The notes under the pieces: generated by a model
Database searches by the model: none
Seen by the model: the letters and a program-made list of their open reading frames with translations, nothing else
What the model was told of the DNA's origin: nothing
Shown here: positions 28,576 through 37,090 of the stretch, one piece after another
Position numbering within the stretch: the first letter of the stretch is position 1
Layout: each line of letters begins with the position of its first letter
Translations under genes and position numbers: made by a program
Assembly: GCF_004343605.1 (NCBI RefSeq)
Contig: NZ_POSF01000011.1
Span: 1 to 64,000 of the forward strand
Direction: 5' to 3'
Length of the DNA: 64,000 bases
From: Dehalobacter sp. 12DCB1
Lineage (GTDB): Bacteria > Bacillota > Desulfitobacteriia > Desulfitobacteriales > Syntrophobotulaceae

Positions 28576-29997
28576 CTATTGTTTATCTGCCGGTATTCTG
28601 ATCTTATACATTTCCGGCCATTCCAGCCACCACTTATATCGGGTGATTTCTTCCGTTCCATAACCAAACATGTCATCAATATTTTTAAGCAATGATGAAG
28701 CTGTCTCTCCCTTGCTGCCGATCCATATTCCGAGATCATGGAACCAGGATTTTTCCTTAGAATTCCACGGACAGGTTTTTACACATCTGCCGCAGTTAAC
28801 GCCTTCCTCATTACCGGTTCTAAATGCTGCACATTTATATGCATCGGTATTCCAGCGCATATAGCCGTTAAATTCAACAGGATCCACATCATAGGTTATC
28901 GCTTGGTTTGGGCAGGTTTCGGCACATTTTTTACATACCCTGCAGAAATCCAACATGCCAAAGTCAATGGGTTTATCTGGTAACAAAGGTAGATCTGTCG
29001 TAACTGCCGCTACTTTATTTCTGAAACCCATTCTTGGATGCGCTACACAGTCCCCTGTACGGGTAAGCTCTCCCATACCCGCCGCAATTAATAAAGGCCC
29101 CATAACTGCTTCATAATTTCCAAAATGATGAGCCCTGGCATGATAGCCTAAGTTACGAATGTATTGTGCCATGACGACAGAAATATTGGCTGTAGCGTGA
29201 TAACTGCGGAATGACTGCTCAAGGGAAATTCCGTCATACCCCGTTGAAGCCGCATAAGTCTCCCAATGCTGTTCTACAGCAACACAAATAACGTAAGGCA
29301 TTGACTCCGTAACAGGTACATCTACATAAGGGGTTTCAAGGGTAACAATGCCGGCAGCATAGGCTCCTTCAGGCGGATCCATAACAGCTTTGTAGTAGCC
29401 ATAGGATGGCATTTTCCCGATCCCTACTTCATCTGCTCTCAAATAATATGCAAGATCTTTGATATGCATAGACATTTGTTCCGGATCAGGAATCGGAAGT
29501 TTTTCCGGTTTCGGAGTACCACCTACAATATTTGGTTTGCTTATTTCCTGCGTTGGAAGCATCAAGGCATCCCCGAGAGGATATCTTATCGCCTGCGAAA
29601 CAAATCCATATTGGGACTTCGTTCCCAGCAATCCTCGAATTGCATATGGAAATCCACCGTCAGATTCATTCGTTCTTTCTACTTTTCCAATAATCTGAGA
29701 TGTTCCAAGCCATTGATCATTATGTTCTACAAAACGAACTGAGGCACCGCCGTAATCCATTTTCGGCTTTAATTTTGACCATTGGCCCTTTATTGGTGTA
29801 TAATCCATTTGTTTATATAATGAGTTTCTATACCCGAGATCAATTACAGCGTTTGCCACTCCGGGCGAGCTTGTAATTGCTCCCACCACGCCAAGGGCCG
29901 TTGCAGCGGCCCCTGCACTTGCCTTTAAAAAACCCCGTCGGCTTAAGCGTGTTTGCTGATTGGGTTTTTTATTATTTTTTTCCGGAATCTCTGACAT
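28576..29997 (-). CDS. rdhA: Reductive dehalogenase, CprA-like (5)
   Basis: This 473-aa RdhA is the longest of its subgroup because of an N-terminal extension before SRRGFLK (Arg20-21) and an insertion just after the signal (YRNSLYKQMDY). Tyr is in SFRSYH, Arg in TRTGD, clusters are [12 protein letters not shown] and CGRCVKTCPW. The ATG follows GGAGGAG. It is preceded by its own rdhB. The next operon (rdhB3/rdhA4) starts only about 265 bp downstream of its stop. Confidence 0.93.
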   Translation of the reverse strand: MSEIPEKNNKKPNQQTRLSRRGFLKASAGAAATALGVVGAITSSPGVANAVIDLGYRNSLYKQMDYTPIKGQWSKLKPKMDYGGASVRFVEHNDQWLGTSQIIGKVERTNESDGGFPYAIRGLLGTKSQYGFVSQAIRYPLGDALMLPTQEISKPNIVGGTPKPEKLPIPDPEQMSMHIKDLAYYLRADEVGIGKMPSYGYYKAVMDPPEGAYAAGIVTLETPYVDVPVTESMPYVICVAVEQHWETYAASTGYDGISLEQSFRSYHATANISVVMAQYIRNLGYHARAHHFGNYEAVMGPLLIAAGMGELTRTGDCVAHPRMGFRNKVAAVTTDLPLLPDKPIDFGMLDFCRVCKKCAETCPNQAITYDVDPVEFNGYMRWNTDAYKCAAFRTGNEEGVNCGRCVKTCPWNSKEKSWFHDLGIWIGSKGETASSLLKNIDDMFGYGTEEITRYKWWLEWPEMYKIRIPADKQ

Positions 29998-30010
29998 CAG
30001 TTCTCCTCCT

Positions 30011-30319
30011 TTAAGCTTGTGTCGTATGGTCTACTTTTTTCTTCATCGTGATGAATCCCAAGATACGCGCTAAGATGATAGCCAGCACCACGGAAATTCC
30101 TCCAAATAAGAAGATTGCGGTGCTTGTCGCTTTAACGTGCCCTACGCTGGCATTAATGTAAACAAACGAAATTCCAATCCATGTGATGAAATACCAAACG
30201 ACAAATAGGGCCCATACCAGCACTGTCTGCCAAATTTTATTTTTAGCAGCGCGCGGCTTGATAAAAAGGATACCGGCTAAAAAAAGGACACCCGCTAAGA
30301 AAATCAAAAAAGTACTCAT
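30011..30319 (-). CDS. rdhB: Reductive dehalogenase membrane anchor (4)
   Basis: This 102-aa three-helix anchor has the [12 protein letters not shown] loop and a basic KKK C-terminus. ATG follows GGAGGTG. It is followed 13 nt later by rdhA(5). Confidence 0.93.
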   Translation of the reverse strand: MSTFLIFLAGVLFLAGILFIKPRAAKNKIWQTVLVWALFVVWYFITWIGISFVYINASVGHVKATSTAIFLFGGISVVLAIILARILGFITMKKKVDHTTQA

Positions 30320-30370
30320 TGTTTTACACCTCCTTTTACCTTCTCGTTAATAATATCTTAATTAATTAAC

Positions 30371-30411
30371 ATTGTATTAGATTTAACAAAACCAGACTTA
30401 GTCTAGTATAA
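30371..30411 (-). promoter_or_regulatory. Promoter of rdhB(4) with CprK-type box
   Basis: TTAGT-CTAG-TATAA (30398-30411) is close to the CprK consensus TTAAT-N4-ATTAA. TACAAT at 30371-30376 puts the box centre 33.5 bp from the -10 end, near -41 from the transcription start. Confidence 0.6.
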
Positions 30412-30451
30412 GAATTTTTCTTTACAGTTTATTTTTTTATAATGGTATAAA

Positions 30452-30483
30452 TAAAAAGAATGCCGACAATGACTTTGTCGACA
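30452..30483 (-). terminator. Terminator of rdhK(2)
   Basis: TGTCGACAA pairs with TTGTCGGCA around AGTCA, followed by TTCTTTTTATTT on the minus strand. Confidence 0.75.
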
Positions 30484-30509
30484 GTCTAAAAAGCGTCTTT
30501 CGGCTGTGT

Positions 30510-31211
30510 TTAGGTTTTCATCCACTCTTCAATCAAATTTTGTAACCGTGGCAAATCATAAATGATGATCTTGCCTGAATTCTTCTTCAGAATATTCTCT
30601 TTTTTCAGATAGCGAAATAATTTACAGATAGTCACAAAATGAACACCGGTTATTTCAGATATTGCCTTCTGCGATACTCTTTCATCAATCTCATAAACAT
30701 GGTCAACCTGGTCAACTTCTTTTCCCTTCTGACGGCAGAGTTCATAAAGCAACCTTAAGACCCGGACTGATGGTTTATAAATTGCCATTTCTTTAGATTC
30801 ACGCATAAAATAAGTGCATTTGGATGCATAACATGTAATAAATTCAATAAGAACTTCTTCATCCTGTTGAAATATACTAAGAAGTTGTTCTTTATCGAAG
30901 AAGCAAACCGTACTCCTTTCCTCTGAAACAACATGAACAAAACATTCCTCAATGGCAAATAATCGGTCCGCAAAAGTAAAAGGGTCAGCGTAAAACATAA
31001 ACTTTTGCCTTCCATCATCATTCATAAAGCTAATACCCAATTTTCCCGAAAGCACAAAGACAACTTTATTAATGATCTCTCCAGGCAAAACAATCGTATC
31101 TCCTTTGCGATAATTACGTATGACCCCCAAATGCGTATAATTACATAGTTTCAAAATCGGATAAAAATTACCTGGCAGAATACTATAGTGATTGCTTATT
31201 ACCCTTTCCAT
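30510..31211 (-). CDS. rdhK: CprK-type CRP/FNR family regulator (2)
   Basis: This 233-aa protein has an effector domain with DDGRQKFMFYADPFTFADRLF (ligand pocket region, about 68-90). A Cys-containing stretch CYASKCTYFM lies at the dimer interface side, and the recognition helix region is SEITGVHFVTICKLFRYL. The start at 31211 is set by GGGGAGGGG 8 nt upstream; the longer frame to 31247 lacks support. A perfect 14-bp box lies 65-78 bp upstream, suggesting auto- or cross-regulation. It is tandem with another regulator at 31369. Confidence 0.9.
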   Translation of the reverse strand: MERVISNHYSILPGNFYPILKLCNYTHLGVIRNYRKGDTIVLPGEIINKVVFVLSGKLGISFMNDDGRQKFMFYADPFTFADRLFAIEECFVHVVSEERSTVCFFDKEQLLSIFQQDEEVLIEFITCYASKCTYFMRESKEMAIYKPSVRVLRLLYELCRQKGKEVDQVDHVYEIDERVSQKAISEITGVHFVTICKLFRYLKKENILKKNSGKIIIYDLPRLQNLIEEWMKT

Positions 31212-31275
31212 TTTTGTCCCCTCCCCGCAAAAGAGTTCCCAAAGCAAATTCTAATAATTTCTTTAATAACCTTTT

Positions 31276-31289
31276 TTAGCATAGGCTAA
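31276..31289 (-). promoter_or_regulatory. FNR/CprK-type box upstream of rdhK(2)
   Basis: TTAGC-ATAG-GCTAA is a perfect 5+5 inverted repeat with 4-bp spacing. Its GCTAA half recurs in boxes before the rdhT genes. Confidence 0.6.
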
Positions 31290-31345
31290 GATCTAGCTAA
31301 AGTCATAAAAAAATTAATCTATACTAAGTTCTACGTTTTAATATT

Positions 31346-31370
31346 GAAAAAAACACCGCTGCCGGTGTTT
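31346..31370 (-). terminator. Terminator overlapping the stop of rdhK(3)
   Basis: AAACACCG pairs with CGGTGTTT around GCAG, followed by a T-run on the minus strand. The stem begins at the regulator's stop codon. Confidence 0.8.
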
Positions 31371-32058
31371 AGTTTTTACTGTTCTCATTGATTATTTCTT
31401 TAAGCCTCTCCAAATCATTAATAATAATTTTACTTGTTGTCTTTTGCAAAATATTTTCTTTTTTCAGCCAACTAAATACTCTGCAAATCGTAACAAAATG
31501 AACACCCGTTATTTCTGAAATAGCCCTTTGAGATAATTTGACATCTATTTCATAGACGTTATCATCAACTTCTTTACCTTCAGTAAGGCATAATTCATGA
31601 AGCAATCGCAAAACGCGAACGGATGGATTGTAAAGGGCCATCTCCTTTGATCCATTCATAAAATGAAAACATTTTGATGAATAGTTCACAATAAATTCAT
31701 TAAGCATTTCATCATCCTGTTTAAGGATCATAAAAAGCTGCTCTTTGGTAAAAAAACAAATTTTACTTTTTTCTTCTGAAATAACATGAACAAAGCAATT
31801 TTCTGACGGAAATAGCCGATCAACGATAGAATATTTCCCGGCTTTGTACATTAATTTTTGCCTTCCGTCATCATTAAGAAAATTTACAGTAAGTTTGCCG
31901 GAAATCACATATATTATTCTATTTATCGTTTCTCCAGGCAATACAACGGTTTCTCCTTTTTGATAATTACGGACTACCCCCATATGGACAAAATTCTGCA
32001 ATCTTTCTATAGGATGAAAAGAATCTGGGATAAGTTGCTCTTTCAGAGTTTCCTTCAT
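31369..32058 (-). CDS. rdhK: CprK-type CRP/FNR family regulator (3)
   Basis: This 229-aa protein has a family-typical effector domain (MGVVRNYQKGETVVLPGE, LNDDGRQKLMYKAGKYSIVDRLF) and winged helix (SEITGVHFVTICRVFSWLKKENIL). ATG lies 8 nt after GGGGTG. Its upstream region carries the most symmetric box in the window, a 22-bp palindrome, at a position fit for class II activation. This suggests control by itself or another RdhK. Likely targets include the adjacent rdhB5-rdhA6 operon; inference. Confidence 0.91.
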   Translation of the reverse strand: MKETLKEQLIPDSFHPIERLQNFVHMGVVRNYQKGETVVLPGETINRIIYVISGKLTVNFLNDDGRQKLMYKAGKYSIVDRLFPSENCFVHVISEEKSKICFFTKEQLFMILKQDDEMLNEFIVNYSSKCFHFMNGSKEMALYNPSVRVLRLLHELCLTEGKEVDDNVYEIDVKLSQRAISEITGVHFVTICRVFSWLKKENILQKTTSKIIINDLERLKEIINENSKN

Positions 32059-32143
32059 AATTATTCACCCCTTTAAAATATAAATATGGCAAAAAATTTA
32101 TGTCGTCTATAGGATAATTGTTTACATACGCTAAATTAATAAT

Positions 32144-32190
32144 AGCATATACTAAAAAACAAAACTATATTATTAACGTAGGTTAATAAT
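32144..32190 (-). promoter_or_regulatory. Promoter of rdhK(3) with perfect dehalobox-like palindrome
   Basis: ATTATTAAC and GTTAATAAT flank GTAG (32169-32190), giving the core TTAAC-N4-GTTAA. A possible -10 TATGCT lies at 32144-32149, 35.5 bp from the centre to its downstream end. This is the strongest operator candidate in the window. Confidence 0.7.
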
Positions 32191-32454
32191 ATTCATAAGA
32201 AAATTTTGTACACTATATTATTTGCTTTTCTGCTTATATAATTCAAGCAAATTGGAAGAGGTTATTGACAAAATAATTCTTACGAATATTAACAAACACT
32301 AAAATATTCAAATTTAATTTAGGACTATAATCTAAGTGGTTTTATCTCTCTTATAAAATAGGCAATTGAAAAATACGTGGTATTTTATCCCAATAATAAG
32401 AATTCTGGTAAGAAACGCGATGCAATTCCAGAGGATTTTCTGAAGGTCCACTGC
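32191..32454. other. AT-rich spacer between rdhK(3) promoter and rdhA(6) terminator
   Basis: No gene or recognisable remnant seen. Several short TTAAT-like words occur, as expected from base composition. Confidence 0.3.
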
Positions 32455-32503
32455 ATAAAAAAGATGCCCTAAAAGTTTTTAGTACTTTCAGGACACCCTC
32501 TTA
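32455..32503 (-). terminator. Terminator after rdhA(6)
   Basis: GGTGTCCTGAAAG pairs with CTTTTAGGGCATC (with G-U pairs), then TTTTTT on the minus strand. The sequence is related to the terminator at 41515-41560. Confidence 0.75.
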
Positions 32504-32527
32504 AAATAAATCACAAATTAAGCAATA

Positions 32528-33910
32528 TCACTTAACTGGTATCTGAAATTTATAATTTTCCGGCCACTCCAGCCACCATTGATATTGGGTAAGATCTTCG
32601 GTTCCGTAGCCAAACATATCGTCAATTGTTTTAAGAAATGTTGAAGCTGTCTCGCCTTTACTGCCAATCCACAGTCCGGCCTCATGGAACCAGGAGTCTT
32701 CCTTGGAATTCCAGGGACATACTTTGATACATCTTCCGCAGTTAACACCCTCATCGTTAGCACAGCGGAATACCGCACACTTCTTAGAATCGCTATTCCA
32801 ACGGAGGTAACCATTATGCGGTATAGGATCATCATCAAAGGTAATCGCTTGGGCAGGACAGTTATCCGCACACTTTTTACATACTCTGCAGAAATCCAGC
32901 ATGCCAAAATCAATTGGTTTATCTGCTACCAAAGGCAAATCTGTCGTAACTGCCGAAGATTTATGGCGGAAACCAATACGGGGATGGGCCGCAGAGTCAC
33001 CTGTTCGGGTAAGTTCGCCCATTCCGGCAGCGATTAGACAAGGCGTTATAACAACCTCGTAATTTACATAATGCTGTGCCCTGGCATTATAACCCAGGCT
33101 ACGAATATAATTTGCCATGATGACCGCCGCATTGGCAGCAGCATGGTAGGACCGCATGGATTGGACAACTGCAATACCGTCATACCCTGTAGATGCCATA
33201 CTCGTTTCCAAATGCTGCTCTACTGCCAAACAAATAACGTAAGGTAATTTATCTTTGATAGGAACATCAGTCATTGGCGCCTGAGATGGGACAGCGCCGG
33301 TAACATAAGCACCTAAAGGTGGGGCTTGGGTACCTTTATAATAAGCGTAATGAGGCATAACGCCGATACCCACCTCGTCGCATCGAAGATAATACCCGAA
33401 ATCTTTAATATGTTGGGACATCTGTTCCGGGTCCGGAATCTCGAATTTGTTTGGATTTGGCTTGCCACTGACCATTGCCGCTGAAGCAAGTGGTGACATC
33501 GGTACTTGAAAAGAAGCCGCCATAGGATATCTTTTGCCTTGTGAAATTAATCCGTACTTTGCTTTATCGCCTAATAATCCTCTGAAAGCTAAAGCAAATC
33601 CAGCGTCTTTCTCGTTTGTTTGAATTACTGGCCCAACAAGTTTGGATGTACCTAACCATTGATCGTTAATTTCAGCATAACGTACAGAAGCACCGCCATA
33701 GTTGTTAACAGGACGCAATTTCGACCATTGTCCTTTGGCGGGTTGATAGCTTAAACTTGCTGATGCTGCGTTGGCCATCTTGGATGGCGCTGCAATCGCA
33801 CCCATCACGCCCAGCGCAGCTGCGGCTACCCCGGTTTTCAGAAAACCGCGGCGGCTCACTGAAGCCTCCTGACGGAGTCCTTTTTCTTTATTACCTGAAT
33901 TTATGGACAT
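32528..33910 (-). CDS. rdhA: Reductive dehalogenase, CprA-like (6)
   Basis: This 460-aa RdhA has signal SRRGFLK (Arg20-21), Tyr in SMRSYH, Arg in TRTGD, but AHPRIGFRHKS where most have LGFRHKV. Clusters are [12 protein letters not shown] and CGRCIKVCPW. ATG follows GGAGGAAAATG. The decayed rdhA at 41559 has the closest N-terminus (MS-N-K, FLKTGVAAAA), so the two loci probably arose by duplication of one rdhBA unit. Confidence 0.93.
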   Translation of the reverse strand: MSINSGNKEKGLRQEASVSRRGFLKTGVAAAALGVMGAIAAPSKMANAASASLSYQPAKGQWSKLRPVNNYGGASVRYAEINDQWLGTSKLVGPVIQTNEKDAGFALAFRGLLGDKAKYGLISQGKRYPMAASFQVPMSPLASAAMVSGKPNPNKFEIPDPEQMSQHIKDFGYYLRCDEVGIGVMPHYAYYKGTQAPPLGAYVTGAVPSQAPMTDVPIKDKLPYVICLAVEQHLETSMASTGYDGIAVVQSMRSYHAAANAAVIMANYIRSLGYNARAQHYVNYEVVITPCLIAAGMGELTRTGDSAAHPRIGFRHKSSAVTTDLPLVADKPIDFGMLDFCRVCKKCADNCPAQAITFDDDPIPHNGYLRWNSDSKKCAVFRCANDEGVNCGRCIKVCPWNSKEDSWFHEAGLWIGSKGETASTFLKTIDDMFGYGTEDLTQYQWWLEWPENYKFQIPVK

Positions 33911-33923
33911 TCATTTTCCTCCT

Positions 33924-34232
33924 TTAAGCCTGTAATGAATTATTGACCTTTTTCTTTGCACCGATAAATCCTAATACACGGGCTAAGACGACAGCCAGAA
34001 TCAGCGAAATCCCCCCAAACAGGAATATCGCTGTACTTGTAGCTTTGACATGTCCGACACTGGCATTGATGTAAACAAAGGAAATCCCCATACAAGCAAC
34101 AGCAAAGAAAATAATATATAAGATCCAAATAATTACCGTTTTCCAGGTTTTATCCTGCTTCGCGCGAGGTTTGATAAAAAGGCCACCGGCTAAGAAAAGA
34201 ATTCCCGCCAAAAAAATTAAGAATGTACTCAT
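33924..34232 (-). CDS. rdhB: Reductive dehalogenase membrane anchor (5)
   Basis: This 102-aa anchor has three helices and the [12 protein letters not shown] loop. ATG at 34232 lies after GGGAGGTG; an in-frame GTG three codons upstream is part of the ribosome binding site region. It is highly similar to the anchors at 40173 and 41718, as is the DNA upstream. Confidence 0.92.
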   Translation of the reverse strand: MSTFLIFLAGILFLAGGLFIKPRAKQDKTWKTVIIWILYIIFFAVACMGISFVYINASVGHVKATSTAIFLFGGISLILAVVLARVLGFIGAKKKVNNSLQA

Positions 34233-34399
34233 TTCTTTCACCTCCCTCTTGACTTATTCGATTGATGATATAACTTTATCAAGTTCATTTTAATTCTTTT
34301 TCAATTTTGGATATTAGCAGTTTTTAAGATTTTTAAAATAATTAGATTCCAAAATTATTTATAAACCTGGCATTTGTGATGTTGATTTTTCTTTTTAGA

Positions 34400-34441
34400 A
34401 AAAAGCAAACCCCATGAATTATTTTGATCATGGGGTTTGTT
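34400..34441 (-). terminator. Terminator of rdhK(4)
   Basis: AACAAACCCCATGA pairs with TCATGGGGTTTG-TT, followed by CTTTTTTC on the minus strand; a classical intrinsic terminator. Confidence 0.8.
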
Positions 34442-34468
34442 AGCACCTTTATGCAGTCTTTTGGGGCA

Positions 34469-35161
34469 TTACATATAATATTTCAGATTCATGTCAATGG
34501 CATCTTTAAGCCTTTGCAAGTCATAGATAATGATTTTATCCGAAGTCTTCCGCATAATTTTCTCTTTCTTCAGCCATCCAAGAATTTTACAGACTGTCAC
34601 CGAATGAACACCTGTTATTTCTGAAATCATCTTCTGTGTTAACTTAATATCTATTTTATAGACATCATTAACTAACTTTCCTTTGCTTAAGCAAAGTTCA
34701 TTGATTAGTCTCAAAACCCTGGCAGATGGACTATAAAAGTCCATCTCCTTGGCAACATACATAAAGAAACTACATTTGCACGTAAGATTTGTAATAAATT
34801 CGTCATGTGTTTCATCATCTTTTCTAAATATTTCATATAGTTGTTCTTTTGAGAAAAAACAAACCGTACTGTTTTCTTCTGCGACAATGTTCCCAAGAAT
34901 TACTTGATACGAAAACAAATTATCAACGACACCATGACGGCAAGCATAAAACATTATTTTTTGTTTTTTATCTTCAAAAAAGTTTAAACTTACCTTTCCT
35001 GAAACCACATAAATGACTCTGTCAATTTTTTCTCCAGCCGGGATAATAAACTCTCCTTTTTGATATTTACGTAGTACGCCCATATGGACATATTTTTGAA
35101 GACCTTTGACAGGATAAAAATTATCTGGGATTATGCAGTAATCTTTGATAATCTCATTCAT
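34469..35161 (-). CDS. rdhK: CprK-type CRP/FNR family regulator (4)
   Basis: This 230-aa protein has an effector domain with FFEDKKQKIMFYACRHGVVDNLF, carrying a Cys in the putative pocket and two more in NLTCKCSFFM. The recognition region is SEITGVHSVTVCKILGWL, with Ser where the others have Phe, Tyr or His. It is a close paralogue of the regulator at 40692, including upstream DNA. Neighbouring targets may be rdhB5-rdhA6 or the rdhABC operon downstream; not determined. Confidence 0.91.
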   Translation of the reverse strand: MNEIIKDYCIIPDNFYPVKGLQKYVHMGVLRKYQKGEFIIPAGEKIDRVIYVVSGKVSLNFFEDKKQKIMFYACRHGVVDNLFSYQVILGNIVAEENSTVCFFSKEQLYEIFRKDDETHDEFITNLTCKCSFFMYVAKEMDFYSPSARVLRLINELCLSKGKLVNDVYKIDIKLTQKMISEITGVHSVTVCKILGWLKKEKIMRKTSDKIIIYDLQRLKDAIDMNLKYYM

Positions 35162-35395
35162 ACGATAACTTCCCCCTCCAAAATAAATGATACGGAGATA
35201 ATCATTACGTACGCATTAACAAAGTTAGCGCTGGATAACTTTTCTTAGATAATCGTACCATGCCATCTTCAAAAAATCTACATTAAGTTGAATAGTCTTG
35301 GTAAGCAGGACAGTTAACAAACCTGGATTAACTACCTGCTATACTTAGATTAAAAAAATGATGGTTTCAAATAATATGCCGAAAAATAAGAAGAT
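35162..35395. promoter_or_regulatory. Upstream region shared by rdhK(4) and rdhK(5)
   Basis: Bases 35162-35275 match 41379-41500 closely, including GCATTAACAAAGTTAGC (35213-35229) against GCATTAATAATATTAGC (41435-41451). Each contains a short inverted repeat with 1-3 bp between half-sites, so the geometry differs from the 14-bp boxes. No gene is visible in the remaining AT-rich DNA. Confidence 0.45.
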
Positions 35396-35422
35396 ATAAA
35401 AAATACCCCCTTCAAGCAGGGG
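35396..35422 (-). terminator. Terminator of the rdhABC operon
   Basis: CCCC and GGGGG flank TGCTTGAA, followed by TATTTTTT on the minus strand. The stem is short, with a second small hairpin just before it. Confidence 0.6.
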
Positions 35423-35506
35423 ATCATGGAATCTAACCCACCGCCTCAAGAGGTGTATCCTTAAGCCTTAATATCCAAGTAGTGAGACTATAGGAATTAA
35501 GCAGCT

Positions 35507-36706
35507 TCACTTTATCAGAGCAGACTTCTCCTGCTTGTCAAATATATCCTTTTCTTTAAAATTAGAGCATCTCTTTCGAATAGCTTTGACCAGGTCCTCG
35601 AGTATATCCAAAAAAGCACCGGCCGGACAGAATCCCACGCACCACAATTTTCGGAACAAAAAAGCAGATATAAGCGCAGCAAACAAAATATACCACAAAT
35701 AATTTTGCGCTTTTAAATCCAGTCCAAAGGCGACCCCAAACGGCTCATAAGTTATTGCGTTGACCTTGGCGGTTATCACCGCTCCCATCAGGACCGCAAA
35801 TAATAACAGATTGCGTAACCTGGCGAGCCATATTCGCGCTTTTCGGAGCGGTATGTTTTTACCGCTTATTTTGTGAGCCGCTTCTTGTAGCCCGCAAAAT
35901 GGACAAACATAGAGGCAATATAAATTTTTGCCGGAAAAAAGAATGGGTGCGATAACGCCTGCCAGAACGATATAAAATAGCAAATTCGTTTTGGGTGAAG
36001 GCAAATATCCTAAAAACAACGAAGAGAACTGGGCAACAGACAGCGATCTGTTCAGCCAAAATCCGAGAATAATAGTACTGGCTCCTAAGAATATCAAACG
36101 ATACTTCTGAAGTTTTTTGACTTTGTAAATAACAAAACTCATAGCAAACAGCAAGATAGCCATCATTTCTTTCATACCAAATTGCCACTGAGCTACAGGC
36201 TGTTCCGGATTCTGATGAAACGCTACGCGGGCTATACTGTGCGCACTCTCTCTTACGCTGTCGCTCACAGCACGGCTGGCCAAAGTCGCGCCGGTAATGG
36301 CATCTAAGTCCTGATTTAACATCAGGATGCTGTTGGCGGGTAAATCCTTATATTGTTTATAGTACCCGCCAGCAGCCAGACGCATCAAGAAGGAGGGGGT
36401 CTCATTGTTCCTTAAAATCACCGGTTCCCTCAATTTACCCGAAGGATCAACGATGGTGCCAACCAACATCGGACCGCCATAGCCATTATGGGAACTGAGA
36501 CCGACATAAGCGATGAGCTTACCGGTTACATCGAATGCCTGGGCCGAACTGTCGGTCATCGGCTCAAACCTTGCTGCTTCCGGAGTTAATTGTTTGTACA
36601 AGCCGGCTATCACTTTCTCATCCATTTTTTGTTGGCTGATTCCATAGATATAGCCCCCAATCAAAAAGATAATAGCCACACCTGTAATGATCCACTTTCT
36701 TTGCAT
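35507..36706 (-). CDS. rdhC: FMN-binding membrane protein RdhC of the rdhABC operon
   Basis: This 399-aa protein has an N-terminal anchor and an extracytoplasmic FMN-binding domain with DAITGAT (Thr141 is the expected flavin attachment site). Five or so membrane helices follow, with two cysteine motifs, CLYVCPFCGLQE and CVGFCPAGAF. PceC and CprC belong to this family and are proposed to pass electrons from menaquinone to RdhA; that role is not proven. It is last in rdhA-rdhB-rdhC, with about 44 nt separating it from rdhB. Confidence 0.92.
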   Translation of the reverse strand: MQRKWIITGVAIIFLIGGYIYGISQQKMDEKVIAGLYKQLTPEAARFEPMTDSSAQAFDVTGKLIAYVGLSSHNGYGGPMLVGTIVDPSGKLREPVILRNNETPSFLMRLAAGGYYKQYKDLPANSILMLNQDLDAITGATLASRAVSDSVRESAHSIARVAFHQNPEQPVAQWQFGMKEMMAILLFAMSFVIYKVKKLQKYRLIFLGASTIILGFWLNRSLSVAQFSSLFLGYLPSPKTNLLFYIVLAGVIAPILFSGKNLYCLYVCPFCGLQEAAHKISGKNIPLRKARIWLARLRNLLLFAVLMGAVITAKVNAITYEPFGVAFGLDLKAQNYLWYILFAALISAFLFRKLWCVGFCPAGAFLDILEDLVKAIRKRCSNFKEKDIFDKQEKSALIK

Positions 36707-36750
36707 TCCCCAAAATACCTCCGTGGGGGTCCGTAAAATTATCAGACTTT

Positions 36751-37074
36751 CTAATTAACGTCCTGTTCGACTGGTTCATTAATTCTTTGTTTTCTTTTTA
36801 TACCCACAAAAAAGAGCCGGAAAAATACGACACCGCTGATCGCTAACAAAACCAGGAATGTAATGCCGCCACGTAAGGCCACCTGGGGCGACCCCTCACC
36901 GATCGCTGTTCCGATAAAGGCAAAAACAATCAGTACGGTAAGCAGCCATAGAATTGACAGCGTCCATTTCCACCACGCCAATTTTTCGCCCTTTTCTTTT
37001 TGATAATTAAACAAGGCGTAGATTGCTATCAGAAGGCTAATTATAACCAAACTGTTAATAATAAGTCCAAACAT
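36751..37074 (-). CDS. rdhB: Divergent RdhB-type membrane anchor
   Basis: This 107-aa protein has three hydrophobic helices and lies directly after the atypical rdhA. It lacks the [13 protein letters not shown] loop of the other nine anchors; the corresponding loop reads GTAIGEGSPQVALRGG. Position, size and topology identify it as the anchor of this operon. ATG follows GGAGGTAAGG. Confidence 0.85.
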   Translation of the reverse strand: MFGLIINSLVIISLLIAIYALFNYQKEKGEKLAWWKWTLSILWLLTVLIVFAFIGTAIGEGSPQVALRGGITFLVLLAISGVVFFRLFFVGIKRKQRINEPVEQDVN

Positions 37075-37090
37075 TTCCTTACCTCCTTTT

